The notes beneath the pieces are model-generated. The model did not search any database, was not told where the DNA came from, and saw only the letters and a list, made by a program, of their open reading frames with translations. From contig OY970377.1 of assembly GCA_963718775.1 (NCBI GenBank), positions 2,728,001 to 2,792,000 on the forward strand: DNA of 64,000 bases, read 5' to 3'. The translations under genes were made by a program, and so were the position numbers. Source of the DNA: VRUE01 sp963718775. Its GTDB lineage: Bacteria > Actinomycetota > Thermoleophilia > Solirubrobacterales > 70-9. Shown here piece after piece: positions 35,607-43,166 of this stretch; positions within the stretch are counted from its first letter, which is position 1, and each line of letters starts with the position of its first letter.

Positions 35607-35823
35607 AGCGCCCGACGGGAATCGAACCCGTATCGACGGCGTACAGGGCCGTTGCTCTTTGGCTAGTGCGAGTTCGCAGAGGAGAGGTCGAGCAGCCGCA
35701 TAGCGACTGGAAGTGATCGTCGGGCGAGCAATGCCGAAGGCGATTCCTGGCCGACTGAATGATCCTGGCACGACATCCTCTGGGAACCGGCCTATGACCG
35801 TTGACCATTTGAGCTACGGACGC
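35607..35823 (-). tRNA. tRNA-like gene with ~143-nt insertion in the D-loop (aberrant anticodon loop)
   Basis: Read leftward: acceptor GCGTCCG (35823-35817), T-A, D-stem GCTC (35814-35811), D-loop AAATGGTCAA..., then extra sequence to about 35658, D-stem partner GAGC (35657-35654). It continues with A, anticodon stem ACGGC/GCCGT with loop CCTGTAC (35652-35636), variable CGAT, T-arm ACGGG-TTCGATT-CCCGT and acceptor CGGGCGC (35614-35608), which pairs with GCGTCCG with one G-U; discriminator T. Without the insertion it would be a normal ~74-nt cloverleaf. The loop lacks U33 (C-C-U-G-U-A-C; nominal anticodon UGU). It lies 95 bases upstream of the LeuRS paralogue on the same strand. Alternatives: a decayed tRNA, or halves of two tRNAs joined by deletion; the matching acceptor and D-stem favour one molecule. 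Confidence 0.6.
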
Positions 35824-35824
35824 A

Positions 35825-35881
35825 TGGAGTCCCATTGGGGAAAAATTATCAAACTAGTCAAGAACCCGTAAGTACAGAATC
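35825..35881. promoter_or_regulatory. AT-rich divergent intergenic region
   Basis: The most AT-rich stretch in the neighbourhood. On the minus strand GATAAT (35850-35845) is a plausible -10 box about 21 bases before the tRNA-like 5' end, and TTGACT occurs just upstream but at wrong spacing for it. On the plus strand the next gene starts GTG 35882 right after TACAGAAT. It probably holds both divergent promoters; exact elements are not certain. Confidence 0.4.
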
Positions 35882-37696
35882 GTGACCGGCACCCTTGTAG
35901 CCACAATGGCAGTGTGCGGTTCTGCGCTGGCGATCGGTCAGGCGGCGATCGCGCTCTGCGGGATACGACGCTGGTCGTGGCTGGCGCCTCCCGTCGGCTT
36001 GGCGTTGCTCTGCGCGATCTGTTGGGGGACGCTGCGGCTGCCGGGCGACGGCACGATCTCCGCCTCTCTCGTCCTGCTGCTCACGGTCGCGGCCGTCGCC
36101 GGCCTGTGGGGCCGGCTGGAGGGAGCCGGAGAGGGGCTTCGCTCCGGCCTGCCCGTCGCCTTGCTGGCGCTGGCGGCCGCGTTGCTGCCCTTCCTCGCCG
36201 CAGGGCATTTCGGCATCCTCGGGACGGGCTTCAACCCCGACATGTCCCAGCATTTGCTGGCCGCCGACCGTCTCTCCAACGGCGAGGGGACCCAGCTCCT
36301 TCACCAGGGCTACCCGCTCGGCCCGCACGCGATCGTCATTGCCCTCGGGAAGGGCTTCGGCATCGATCTCGTCGATGGCTTCAGCGGTCTCACGATCGCC
36401 GTCGCCGTGCTCGCCTCGCTGACCTCGCTGACGGCGTTTGCGGAGCGGCGCGCCCTGCTCCGCACTGCTGCGGCCCTGGCCGTCGGCCTCACCTACATGG
36501 TCGCCTCCTATTTTGCCCAAGGCGCTTTCAAGGAGACGATGCAAGCCCTCTTCTTCCTCGCCTTCGTTCTGGCCCTCCGCGAGTCGTCCTTCAACCCTGA
36601 CTGGCGCCAGCTCCAGCTCCGCTTCGTCCCAGCGGCCGTCCTCGCGGCAGGCAGCGTCTACACCTACAGCTTCGCCGGCCTCATCTGGCTGATCGGCGCC
36701 ACGACAATCTGGGCGGCCACAGAGTTCGCCATTAGCCAGTTCCGCTCATCTGCGGGTGGCGCGAATGCGGGGGGGCCGAGAACGGAGGCGCAGCCCCCGC
36801 CCGCATGCCCCCCCGCAGTCGCGACGGGCCCCGCCGCCTGGCGCGCAGCGCTGTACGGCGTCCTTGTCTTCACCGTCCTGATTGCCCCTGAGATCGGCCG
36901 GATGATCGACTTTCAAAGTTTCGAGACCTTCGATCCCAACGGCCCCGGCCTGGGCAACCTCTTCGGCCCGATCTCGCCCTTCGAGGCCTTTGGCATCTGG
37001 CCGTCTGGAGACTTTCGGCTCAGTCCGGGCGATGGCGCGGTACCGCCGCTCGGCTACTACCTCGGCGCCGCCTTCGCCTCGATCCTCTGCGTCTACGGCG
37101 TCGTTCTCTGCTGGCGGCGCCGCGAGACGGCGCTGATCGCGGCGCTTGCGGCCGCGATCAGCGCCTACGCGGCGGCCCGTTTCGCCGGCACGCCCTACAC
37201 GGCAGCCAAGGCGGTCGAGGTCGCCGCGCCCCTGGTGGCTCTGGTCATCCTCGTCCCTCTGCTCTCCCGCCCAGTGGGGCTGCTCTTCCTGCTCGCAGCC
37301 GGCGGCTGCTCACTGCTGGTCTTGGCCAACGCGCCCGTCGGCCCATCCTCGTACACCCCCGCCTTGACCGGACTTCGTGAGGACCTCGGCGCCGGACCGA
37401 CGGTCGTGCTGGCTTCGCAGGAGCTTCTCGCCGACGAACACGGCGCTCCCTACATCGCCTGGGAGCTGCGCGGTGGCAGGGTCTGCATCGAGAGCGACGA
37501 GCGGGCGGGGGGGAGGCTGACCCCTGGCACCCGCTTCGTCGTGACTGAGGGCACGCCGAGCGATCCGCCGTTCCCGCGTCTGCGCGTCCGCCGCATCGCG
37601 CCCCCCTACATACTTTGGGAACAGACGAGCCCGCTTCGAGGTCACAGTCCCTGTCCGCTGATCGCCGTGCGCCAAACGCCGCTGAGCTCTCGGTGA
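35882..37696 (+). CDS. Polytopic membrane protein, possible GT-C-type glycosyltransferase
   Basis: 604 residues with roughly 11-13 hydrophobic segments, and an extracytoplasmic-looking region with GHFGILGTGFNPDMSQHLLA and YPLGPHAIVIALGKGFGIDL. The early D/H-rich loop and large polytopic layout resemble GT-C lipid-linked glycosyltransferases, but I see no decisive motif. A GC-rich palindromic insertion encodes SAGGANAGGPRTEAQPPPA (about residues 290-312) between membrane segments. The C-terminus is a soluble ~110-residue domain (GPTVVLASQELLADEHGAPY). Divergent from the tRNA-like/LeuRS operon. Function unknown. Confidence 0.65.
   Translation: MTGTLVATMAVCGSALAIGQAAIALCGIRRWSWLAPPVGLALLCAICWGTLRLPGDGTISASLVLLLTVAAVAGLWGRLEGAGEGLRSGLPVALLALAAALLPFLAAGHFGILGTGFNPDMSQHLLAADRLSNGEGTQLLHQGYPLGPHAIVIALGKGFGIDLVDGFSGLTIAVAVLASLTSLTAFAERRALLRTAAALAVGLTYMVASYFAQGAFKETMQALFFLAFVLALRESSFNPDWRQLQLRFVPAAVLAAGSVYTYSFAGLIWLIGATTIWAATEFAISQFRSSAGGANAGGPRTEAQPPPACPPAVATGPAAWRAALYGVLVFTVLIAPEIGRMIDFQSFETFDPNGPGLGNLFGPISPFEAFGIWPSGDFRLSPGDGAVPPLGYYLGAAFASILCVYGVVLCWRRRETALIAALAAAISAYAAARFAGTPYTAAKAVEVAAPLVALVILVPLLSRPVGLLFLLAAGGCSLLVLANAPVGPSSYTPALTGLREDLGAGPTVVLASQELLADEHGAPYIAWELRGGRVCIESDERAGGRLTPGTRFVVTEGTPSDPPFPRLRVRRIAPPYILWEQTSPLRGHSPCPLIAVRQTPLSSR
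36751..36817. repeat. GC-rich palindrome in frame inside the membrane-protein gene
   Basis: Left part 36751-36776 and right part 36793-36817 are imperfectly complementary (outer TGCGGG with CCCGCA; inner ATGCGGG with CCCGCAT plus GGGGGC with GCCCCC), with a 16-nt loop. It encodes a Gly/Pro-rich linker without breaking the frame. It is not the same sequence as the family D elements. Confidence 0.5.
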
Positions 37697-37777
37697 TCGA
37701 GAAAACCTGAGCTTTTCTGCCCTAGCCGTTGCAGGCCTAACGTGGCCTCGCTCACGTGTTCGCATGCCCGCGCTAGC

Positions 37778-39724
37778 ATGGTCCCCATCGAGGCGGCGAC
37801 GAAGAAAACCACGGTCACTTTGCCCGATGGCACAGCCTTGGATCTTCCCGAGGAATCCACCGGCGCCGACGCGGCGATGGCGATCGGCCCTGGCCTGGCG
37901 AAGGCAGCGCTGGCGATCCGGGTCGACGGCGAGCTGCGCGATCTCTCTGCGGCTCTTCCCGACGGCGCCGAGATCGCGATCGTCACCGACCGCGATCCGG
38001 AGGGCCTGGCGCTGATCCGCCACGACGCCGCCCACGTGATGGCCGAGGCGGTGCAGGAGCTCTATCCCGGTACCAAGGTGACGATCGGCCCGGCGATCGA
38101 GAACGGCTTCTACTACGACTTCGACTTCCCCGGCGACGTCAAGGTCACCGACGCCGATCTGGAGAAGATCGAGACGGCGATGCGGGCCCACATCAAGGCC
38201 GACGAGCCTTTCGAGCGCCGTGACGTTCCGGTCGCCGAGGCGGTCGAGATCTTCGAGGGGCAGGGCGAGGACTACAAGGTCGAGCTGATCCGCGACCTGA
38301 TCGAGAGCGAAGGCGTCGAGACCGTCTCGCTCTACCGCAACGGCCCGTTCGAGGATCTCTGCCGCGGTCCTCATGGCCCCTCGACCGGGCGCATAGTGGC
38401 GATCAAGCTGAGCTCGCTGGCGGGCGCCTACTGGCGTGGCGACGAGAAGCGCAAAATGCTGACGCGGATCTACGGCACGGCCTTCTTCTCGAAAAAGGAT
38501 CTCGAGGCGCACCTGGAGCTGATCGAGCAGGCCAAGGCGCGTGACCATCGTCGCCTCGGGCCGCAGCTCGACATCTTCATGCTGCGCGACGAGGCCCCCG
38601 GAATGGCTTTCTGGCTGCCCAACGGCACGACCTTCCTGCGCTTGATCGAGGCCGAGGTCCTGGCGCAGCTGCGCAAGCGCGGTTACCAGGAGATCAAAAC
38701 GCCGCAGGTGCTCGACGTCGAGCTCTGGCACCGCTCGGGGCACTGGGACAACTACCGCGACAACATGTACTTCACCGAATCCGGGGAGCGCAAGTACGCG
38801 ATTCGGCCGATGAACTGTCCCGGGGCAAGCCTCGTCTTCGGCTCCGGGCGCCACTCCTACCGCGAGCTGCCGCTGCGCCTGGCCGAGTTCGGCCAGGTCG
38901 CCCGGGCGGAGCGCGAGGGCGTTCTGCACGGCCTACTCCGGGTCCGGGCCTTCACCCAGGACGATGCCCATGTCTTTTGCACCCTGGATCAAGTGGCCGG
39001 CGAGGTCGCCGACATCTCCAACGCGATCGACGAGCTCTATGCGCGCTTCGGCTTCACGGACATGAAACTGGAGCTCTCCACGCGCCCGGAGAAATCGATC
39101 GGCAGCGACGAGCAGTGGGACCAGGCCGAAACCGCCCTGCGGGAGGCGCTGGAGCAGGAAGGCCGCGAGTACCAGCTCAACCCCGGCGACGGCGCCTTCT
39201 ACGGCCCGAAGATCGACTACCACGTCACCGACGCGCTGGGCCGCACCTGGCAGTGCGGGACCAACCAGCTCGACTTCTTCATGCCCGAGCGCTTCAACCT
39301 CTCCTACATCGGCCCCGACGACGAACCGCACCGGCCGGTGATGATCCACCGGACCTTGATCGGCTCGATGGAGCGCTTCGCGGGATTCCTGATCGAGCAC
39401 TACGCGGGCCGCTTCCCGGTCTGGCTGGCGCCGGTGCAGGCGATGATCCTGTCCGTCGCCGACCGTCACGGCGAGTACGTCGAGCAGGTTGCCGACGAGT
39501 TGGGCAAGGCGGGCGTGCGAGTCAAGGTCGACGTTCGCTCGGAGTCCGTCGGCAGGAAGATCCGCGATGCCGAGCTGGGTCGCTATCCCTACATGCTCGT
39601 CGTCGGCGATCGCGAGCAGGAGGCTGGTGGGGTGGCGGTTCGCTCGCACGACGATGGAGAGCTGGGGGCGATGCCGGTTGCCGACTTCGCTGCTCGCGTG
39701 GCCGCCGAGAGCGAACGGACCTGA
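37778..39724 (+). CDS. thrS: Threonyl-tRNA synthetase
   Basis: Class II synthetase, 648 residues, all domains present. TGS domain at the N-terminus (VTLPDGTALDLPEESTGADA), the editing/SAD domain with IRHDAAHVMAEAVQELYPG (HxxxH) and the C..H motif DLCRGPHGPSTG. The catalytic core has YAIRPMNCPGASLVFGSGRH (zinc Cys) and LAEFGQVARAEREGVLHGL, and the anticodon-binding domain ends with YPYMLVVGDREQEAGGVAVR. Start ATG 37778; a GTG at 37742 is possible but gives a non-family N-terminus. It precedes infC, as in many bacteria. Confidence 0.96.
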   Translation: MVPIEAATKKTTVTLPDGTALDLPEESTGADAAMAIGPGLAKAALAIRVDGELRDLSAALPDGAEIAIVTDRDPEGLALIRHDAAHVMAEAVQELYPGTKVTIGPAIENGFYYDFDFPGDVKVTDADLEKIETAMRAHIKADEPFERRDVPVAEAVEIFEGQGEDYKVELIRDLIESEGVETVSLYRNGPFEDLCRGPHGPSTGRIVAIKLSSLAGAYWRGDEKRKMLTRIYGTAFFSKKDLEAHLELIEQAKARDHRRLGPQLDIFMLRDEAPGMAFWLPNGTTFLRLIEAEVLAQLRKRGYQEIKTPQVLDVELWHRSGHWDNYRDNMYFTESGERKYAIRPMNCPGASLVFGSGRHSYRELPLRLAEFGQVARAEREGVLHGLLRVRAFTQDDAHVFCTLDQVAGEVADISNAIDELYARFGFTDMKLELSTRPEKSIGSDEQWDQAETALREALEQEGREYQLNPGDGAFYGPKIDYHVTDALGRTWQCGTNQLDFFMPERFNLSYIGPDDEPHRPVMIHRTLIGSMERFAGFLIEHYAGRFPVWLAPVQAMILSVADRHGEYVEQVADELGKAGVRVKVDVRSESVGRKIRDAELGRYPYMLVVGDREQEAGGVAVRSHDDGELGAMPVADFAARVAAESERT

Positions 39725-39732
39725 GCCGGGCC

Positions 39733-39760
39733 TTGCCAGTTGCCGCCCTCTGTCTATACT
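39733..39760 (+). promoter_or_regulatory. Sigma-70-type promoter for infC-rpmI-rplT
   Basis: TTGCCA (39733-39738), 16-base spacer, TATACT (39755-39760): the best -35/-10 pair in the window. The resulting leader is ~100 nt. Within it GGACAC (39763-39768) can pair with GTGTCC (39812-39817), and there is no leaderless arrangement, consistent with the leader-regulated infC operons of other bacteria. Confidence 0.6.
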
Positions 39761-39864
39761 CCGGACACTTGATCGCAGGCACGCCAAACACCCCGCGCCG
39801 CTGAGCGTCCCGTGTCCGCATCCCTACCTCTCGTCCTCTTGAAGCTCCACCACTCGCTTAGATA

Positions 39865-40515
39865 GTGCCGGTCCCGCGTAGGTTCGACCGGCGCCCACCA
39901 GAGCGCGACACGACTCGGATCAACGAGCGGATCCGTGTTCCCAAAGTCCGTCTGATCGGAGCGGAGGGGGAGCAGCTCGGCATCGTCGACATCGACGACG
40001 CCCTGAAACGCGCCCAGGACGCGGATCTCGACCTGGTCGAGGTCGCGCCCGGCTCGAAGCCGCCGGTCACCCGCCTGCTCGACTACTCGAAGTACAAGTA
40101 CGAGCAGGAGCAGAAGCAGAAGCAGGCTCGCAAGCACCAGCAGCAGGTCAACGTGCGCGAGATCAAGCTGCGGCCGAAGATCGCCCAGCACGACTACGAG
40201 ACCAAGAAGGGCCACGTCGAGCGTTTCCTGCGCCACCAGGACAAGGTCAAGATCACGATCATGTTCCGTGGCCGCGAGCAGGCCCATCCCGAGCGCGGCA
40301 GGGCGCTGCTGCAGCGCCTCTTCGAGGACCTCGACGGCCTTGCCGTGATCGAGTCGCACCCGCTGCAGGAAGGTCGCAACATGAGCATGTTGCTGGCGCC
40401 CGGCAAAGAGGCTGCGAAAGCGGAGCCGGATGCTGAGCCCGAGGCGAAAGCCGATGGGGCGGAGCAACCGCCTGCTGACGGCGAGACGCCTGGCGACGAC
40501 GCTGCGGCTGCCTGA
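39865..40515 (+). CDS. infC: Translation initiation factor IF-3
   Basis: Binds 30S and proofreads initiator tRNA. N-domain TTRINERIRVPKVRLIGAEG and EQLGIVDIDDALKRAQDADL; basic linker KYKYEQEQKQKQARKHQQQ; C-domain VREIKLRPKIAQHDYETKKG. 216 residues with a ~40-residue acidic/Ala tail not found in short IF-3s. The GTG start at 39865 replaces the AUU often used in other groups. The gene end touches the left arm of hairpin A2. Confidence 0.94.
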   Translation: MPVPRRFDRRPPERDTTRINERIRVPKVRLIGAEGEQLGIVDIDDALKRAQDADLDLVEVAPGSKPPVTRLLDYSKYKYEQEQKQKQARKHQQQVNVREIKLRPKIAQHDYETKKGHVERFLRHQDKVKITIMFRGREQAHPERGRALLQRLFEDLDGLAVIESHPLQEGRNMSMLLAPGKEAAKAEPDAEPEAKADGAEQPPADGETPGDDAAAA

Positions 40516-40626
40516 AGGCCAATCTCAGCAGGCCTTCGCTTAACTGTTTTGTGGATTGGCTAGAGCCGTCCGAGGGCGGTGGCGGCAAAAAAGTACAAGA
40601 CGCTCCGGCCTACTGAGATTGGCCTT
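40515..40626. repeat. Long hairpin element, family A copy 2
   Basis: Arms 40515-40534 and 40607-40626 pair at 19 of 20 positions (left begins AAGGCCAATCTCAGC). The core (40535-40606) starts TTCGCTTAACTGTTTT and ends AAAAAAGTACAAGACGCTCC, the family A signature, in the same orientation as copy 1; the middle is more diverged. It lies between the convergent infC and wecB genes. The right arm encodes the last codons and stop of wecB. Confidence 0.75.
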
Positions 40627-41695
40627 CTCTCGCTACGACGTCGGCGATTCGGTCTGCTGCGTGGCCGTCCCAGAGGGGCGGAGGCTCCGGTCGCTGCGCT
40701 GGAAGCTTGGTGAGGGCTGTTGGGATCTGGGCGATTGCTGCTGGGTCGAGGCCGAGGAGGGTGTTGGTGCCGGCGGTGATGGTTATCGGGCGCTCGGTGT
40801 TGTCGCGCAGGGTGAAGCAGGGGATGCCTAGGTAGGTCGTCTCCTCCTGGATGCCGCCGGAGTCGGTGAGGACGGCGCGGGCGTCGGCGATCAGGGAGAG
40901 GAAGTCGAGGTAGCCGAGCGGCTCGCAGAGCAGCAATCCCGGGTGGTCGGAGTCGACCGCCTCCATCATCGCTCGGGTGCGCGGGTGGACGGGGAAGACG
41001 ACCGGCATCTCGCGGGCCAGGCCGGCCAGCTGCGCGACCGTCTCGGCGAGCAGCGGCCCGTCGACGAGGGCGGGGCGGTGCAGGGTGACGAGCGCGAACT
41101 CGCCCGGCTCGACGCCGAGCCGTCGCGCCGTGCCCGCGGCGCGGAAGCGATCCTGCAGCGCGACCAGGGTGTCGATCATCGTGTTGCCGACGAGGTGGAT
41201 CCGCTCGGCGGGGACGCCCTCGGCGTGCAGGTTGTCGTCGGCCTCGGGGCTGTGGATGAAGAGTTGGTCGGAGAGCTGGTCGGTGACGATGCGGTTGAGC
41301 TCCTCGGGCATCGTGCGATCGAAGCTGCGCAGGCCGGCCTCGATGTGGGCGACGGGGATCTGCAGCTTCGCCGCGGTCAGCGCCGCCGCAACGGTCGAGT
41401 TGACGTCGCCGGGGACCATCACCAGGTCGGGTCGCTCCTCGGCGAGCACCGGCTCCAGCCGCTCCATCACCCGTGCCGTCTGCTGGGCGTGGCTGCCCGA
41501 GCCAACCTCGAGCATGTGGTCGGGCGCCGGCACGCCCAGCTCCTCGAGGAAGACCTCCGACATCAGCCTGTCGTAGTGCTGGCCGGTGTGGACGATCGTG
41601 TGCCTGCCGGCGGGCATTCGCGCCCGCAGAGCGCCGATCACCGGGGCGGTCTTGACGAAGTTGGGCCGGGTTCCGACCACGTAGACGATGCGCAT
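40610..41695 (-). CDS. wecB: UDP-N-acetylglucosamine 2-epimerase (non-hydrolysing)
   Basis: Interconverts UDP-GlcNAc and UDP-ManNAc for cell-envelope polysaccharide. Starts MRIVYVVGTRPNFVKTAPVI, with HTGQHYDRLMSEVFLEELGV, PVAHIEAGLRSFDRTMPEEL and the UDP-binding DSGGIQEETTYLGIPCFTLR. 361 residues, intact. The last residues (VVAREGQSQ) and the stop lie in hairpin A2. The 3' ~250 bases are G/T-rich on the plus strand, so C- and A-rich codons appear in the sense strand. Confidence 0.94.
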   Translation of the reverse strand: MRIVYVVGTRPNFVKTAPVIGALRARMPAGRHTIVHTGQHYDRLMSEVFLEELGVPAPDHMLEVGSGSHAQQTARVMERLEPVLAEERPDLVMVPGDVNSTVAAALTAAKLQIPVAHIEAGLRSFDRTMPEELNRIVTDQLSDQLFIHSPEADDNLHAEGVPAERIHLVGNTMIDTLVALQDRFRAAGTARRLGVEPGEFALVTLHRPALVDGPLLAETVAQLAGLAREMPVVFPVHPRTRAMMEAVDSDHPGLLLCEPLGYLDFLSLIADARAVLTDSGGIQEETTYLGIPCFTLRDNTERPITITAGTNTLLGLDPAAIAQIPTALTKLPAQRPEPPPLWDGHAADRIADVVAREGQSQ

Positions 41696-41782
41696 CCGGC
41701 GCCACAGTACCCGGCGCATCAGCTTCCACCTGCAAGAGAGCGCGCGCTCACGCCCGCCCGTCTGCTTCAATAGCGAATCCCG

Positions 41783-41983
41783 ATGCCCAAGATGAAGACA
41801 CATTCCGGCGCCAAGAAGCGGTTCCGCAAGACCGCCACCGGCAAGCTGCGTGGGCGGCGCGCTTACTCGAGCCACATCCTCGAGAAGAAGTCGCCGAAGC
41901 GCAAGCGGCGGATGGCACGGCCCGTCGAGATCGCTCCGGCGGACACCAAGACGGTGCGGCATCTGCTTGGGGGCGGCAAGTGA
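41783..41983 (+). CDS. rpmI: 50S ribosomal protein bL35
   Basis: 66 residues, very basic: MPKMKTHSGAKKRFRKTATG, LRGRRAYSSHILEKKSPKRK, typical bL35. Overlaps rplT by four bases. In most bacteria it follows infC directly; here wecB has been inserted between them on the other strand together with hairpin A2, so rpmI-rplT needs its own promoter (an AATAGC-like box near 41770 is weak). Confidence 0.95.
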   Translation: MPKMKTHSGAKKRFRKTATGKLRGRRAYSSHILEKKSPKRKRRMARPVEIAPADTKTVRHLLGGGK

Positions 41984-42339
41984 GCCGGGTAAAGCGGTCG
42001 GTCCACGCGCGCAAGAAGCGCCGCAAGGTCCTCAAGGAAGCGAAGGGCTATTACGGGCGCAAGCACTCTTCTTACCGTTTCGCCAAAGAGCAGGTGCAGC
42101 GCTCGGGGATGTACGCCTACCGCGACCGGCGCAACCGCAAGCGCGAGTTCCGCCGGCTCTGGATCACCCGCATCAACGCTGCCGCACGGCTGGAGGGCAT
42201 GAGCTACTCCGAACTGATCCACGGCCTCAACGGGGCTGGCGTCGAGGTGAACCGCAAGATGCTCGCCGACATCGCGGTCAACGACCGCGATGCCTTCCGC
42301 CGATTTGTGGAGCTAGCCCGGGAGGGCGCCACCGCCTAG
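41980..42339 (+). CDS. rplT: 50S ribosomal protein bL20
   Basis: 119 residues: VKRSVHARKKRRKVLKEAKG, YYGRKHSSYRFAKEQVQRSG, LWITRINAAARLEGMSYSEL, typical bL20. GTG 41980 overlaps the rpmI stop. Followed by a good intrinsic terminator. Confidence 0.96.
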   Translation: MSRVKRSVHARKKRRKVLKEAKGYYGRKHSSYRFAKEQVQRSGMYAYRDRRNRKREFRRLWITRINAAARLEGMSYSELIHGLNGAGVEVNRKMLADIAVNDRDAFRRFVELAREGATA

Positions 42340-42368
42340 CGCGGACAGGCGACACTCCACTTTCCCGG

Positions 42369-42395
42369 GCGGGCCGTCTTCACGGCCCGCTTTTT
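42369..42395 (+). terminator. Intrinsic terminator after rplT
   Basis: GCGGGCCGT-CTTC-ACGGCCCGC followed by TTTTT: a perfect 9-bp GC-rich stem, tetraloop and U-run. The clearest textbook terminator in the window, and unlike the long hairpin families, which lack U-runs. Confidence 0.9.
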
Positions 42396-42449
42396 CGTTC
42401 CAGGAGAAGAAACGCACGAACAGAAGACAGTCAGCGCCAAACGAGACAG

Positions 42450-43166
42450 ATGATCGAAAGCCCCCAAAACGAGAAGCTGAAGCTGGTCCGCAAGCTGCGC
42501 GAGCGCAAGCATCGCGAGCGCGAGGCCGCTTTCGTCACCGAGGGCGAGGACCTGGTCGAGGCCGGCCTCGCCGCGGGGGTCGAGCCGCGCTTCGTGCTGA
42601 CCCCGGCGGGCAGTGGGCTCGACGGCGAAGAGGTCGACCCCAAGCTGCTCGAGGAGATATCTGCCCTGGGCTCGGGGACGCGGGCGATCGCCGTCTGGCC
42701 CCAGCGCTGGGCGGCGCCGAGGGGCTTCTGCCTCTACCTGCACGGGGTCGCCGACCCCGGCAACGTCGGCGCCATCGTCCGTACGGCTCACGCCCTGCTC
42801 GACGGCACGGTGATTCTCGGTCCCGGCTGCGCCGACCCGTTCGGGCCCAAGGCGGTGCGGGCGAGCATGGGCTCGATCTTCGGCCAGCCGCTTGCCCGGG
42901 CGGAGGTCGGCGAGACGCCGGCGCCGCGCGCCGCGCTCGTTGCTCACGGCGGCGAGGGACCGGCTGCGCTGGATGGCGCGGCGACGCTCTGCCTCGGCGC
43001 CGAGCGCGAGGGGCTGCCGGACGAGGTGCTTGCTCAGTGTGCGACCCAGGTCACCATTCCATTGCGCGCCGGCGGCGCCGAGTCGCTCAACGTCGCCGCC
43101 GTGGCCGCAATTTGCGCCGAGCGGATATCGTCGCTCGCCATGCCGGAGGGCTCTGATGGCAACTGA
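42450..43166 (+). CDS. SpoU-family (TrmH/RlmB-like) RNA 2'-O-methyltransferase
   Basis: 238 residues. N-terminal substrate-binding part (IESPQNEKLKLVRKLRERKH, VTEGEDLVEAGLAAG) and a SPOUT domain with motif 1 HGVADPGNVGAIVRTAHALL, motif 2 GPGCADPFGPKAVRASMGSI and motif 3 LCLGAEREGLPDEVL ... AESLNVAAVAAI (knot). It methylates a ribose in rRNA or tRNA; the exact target is not deducible. The stop is inside the pheS start, as in many bacteria where a spoU gene precedes pheST. Confidence 0.9.
   Translation: MIESPQNEKLKLVRKLRERKHREREAAFVTEGEDLVEAGLAAGVEPRFVLTPAGSGLDGEEVDPKLLEEISALGSGTRAIAVWPQRWAAPRGFCLYLHGVADPGNVGAIVRTAHALLDGTVILGPGCADPFGPKAVRASMGSIFGQPLARAEVGETPAPRAALVAHGGEGPAALDGAATLCLGAEREGLPDEVLAQCATQVTIPLRAGGAESLNVAAVAAICAERISSLAMPEGSDGN

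Noticed and set aside
35636..35652. Reading the aberrant tRNA as tRNA-Tyr (GTA anticodon)
   Set aside because: It needs the loop shifted by one base, which destroys the otherwise perfect ACGGC/GCCGT anticodon stem.
35607..35823. Group I or group II intron in the tRNA-like gene
   Set aside because: The insert is ~143 nt and in the D-loop; bacterial group I tRNA introns are longer and sit in the anticodon loop, and I see no intron core motifs.
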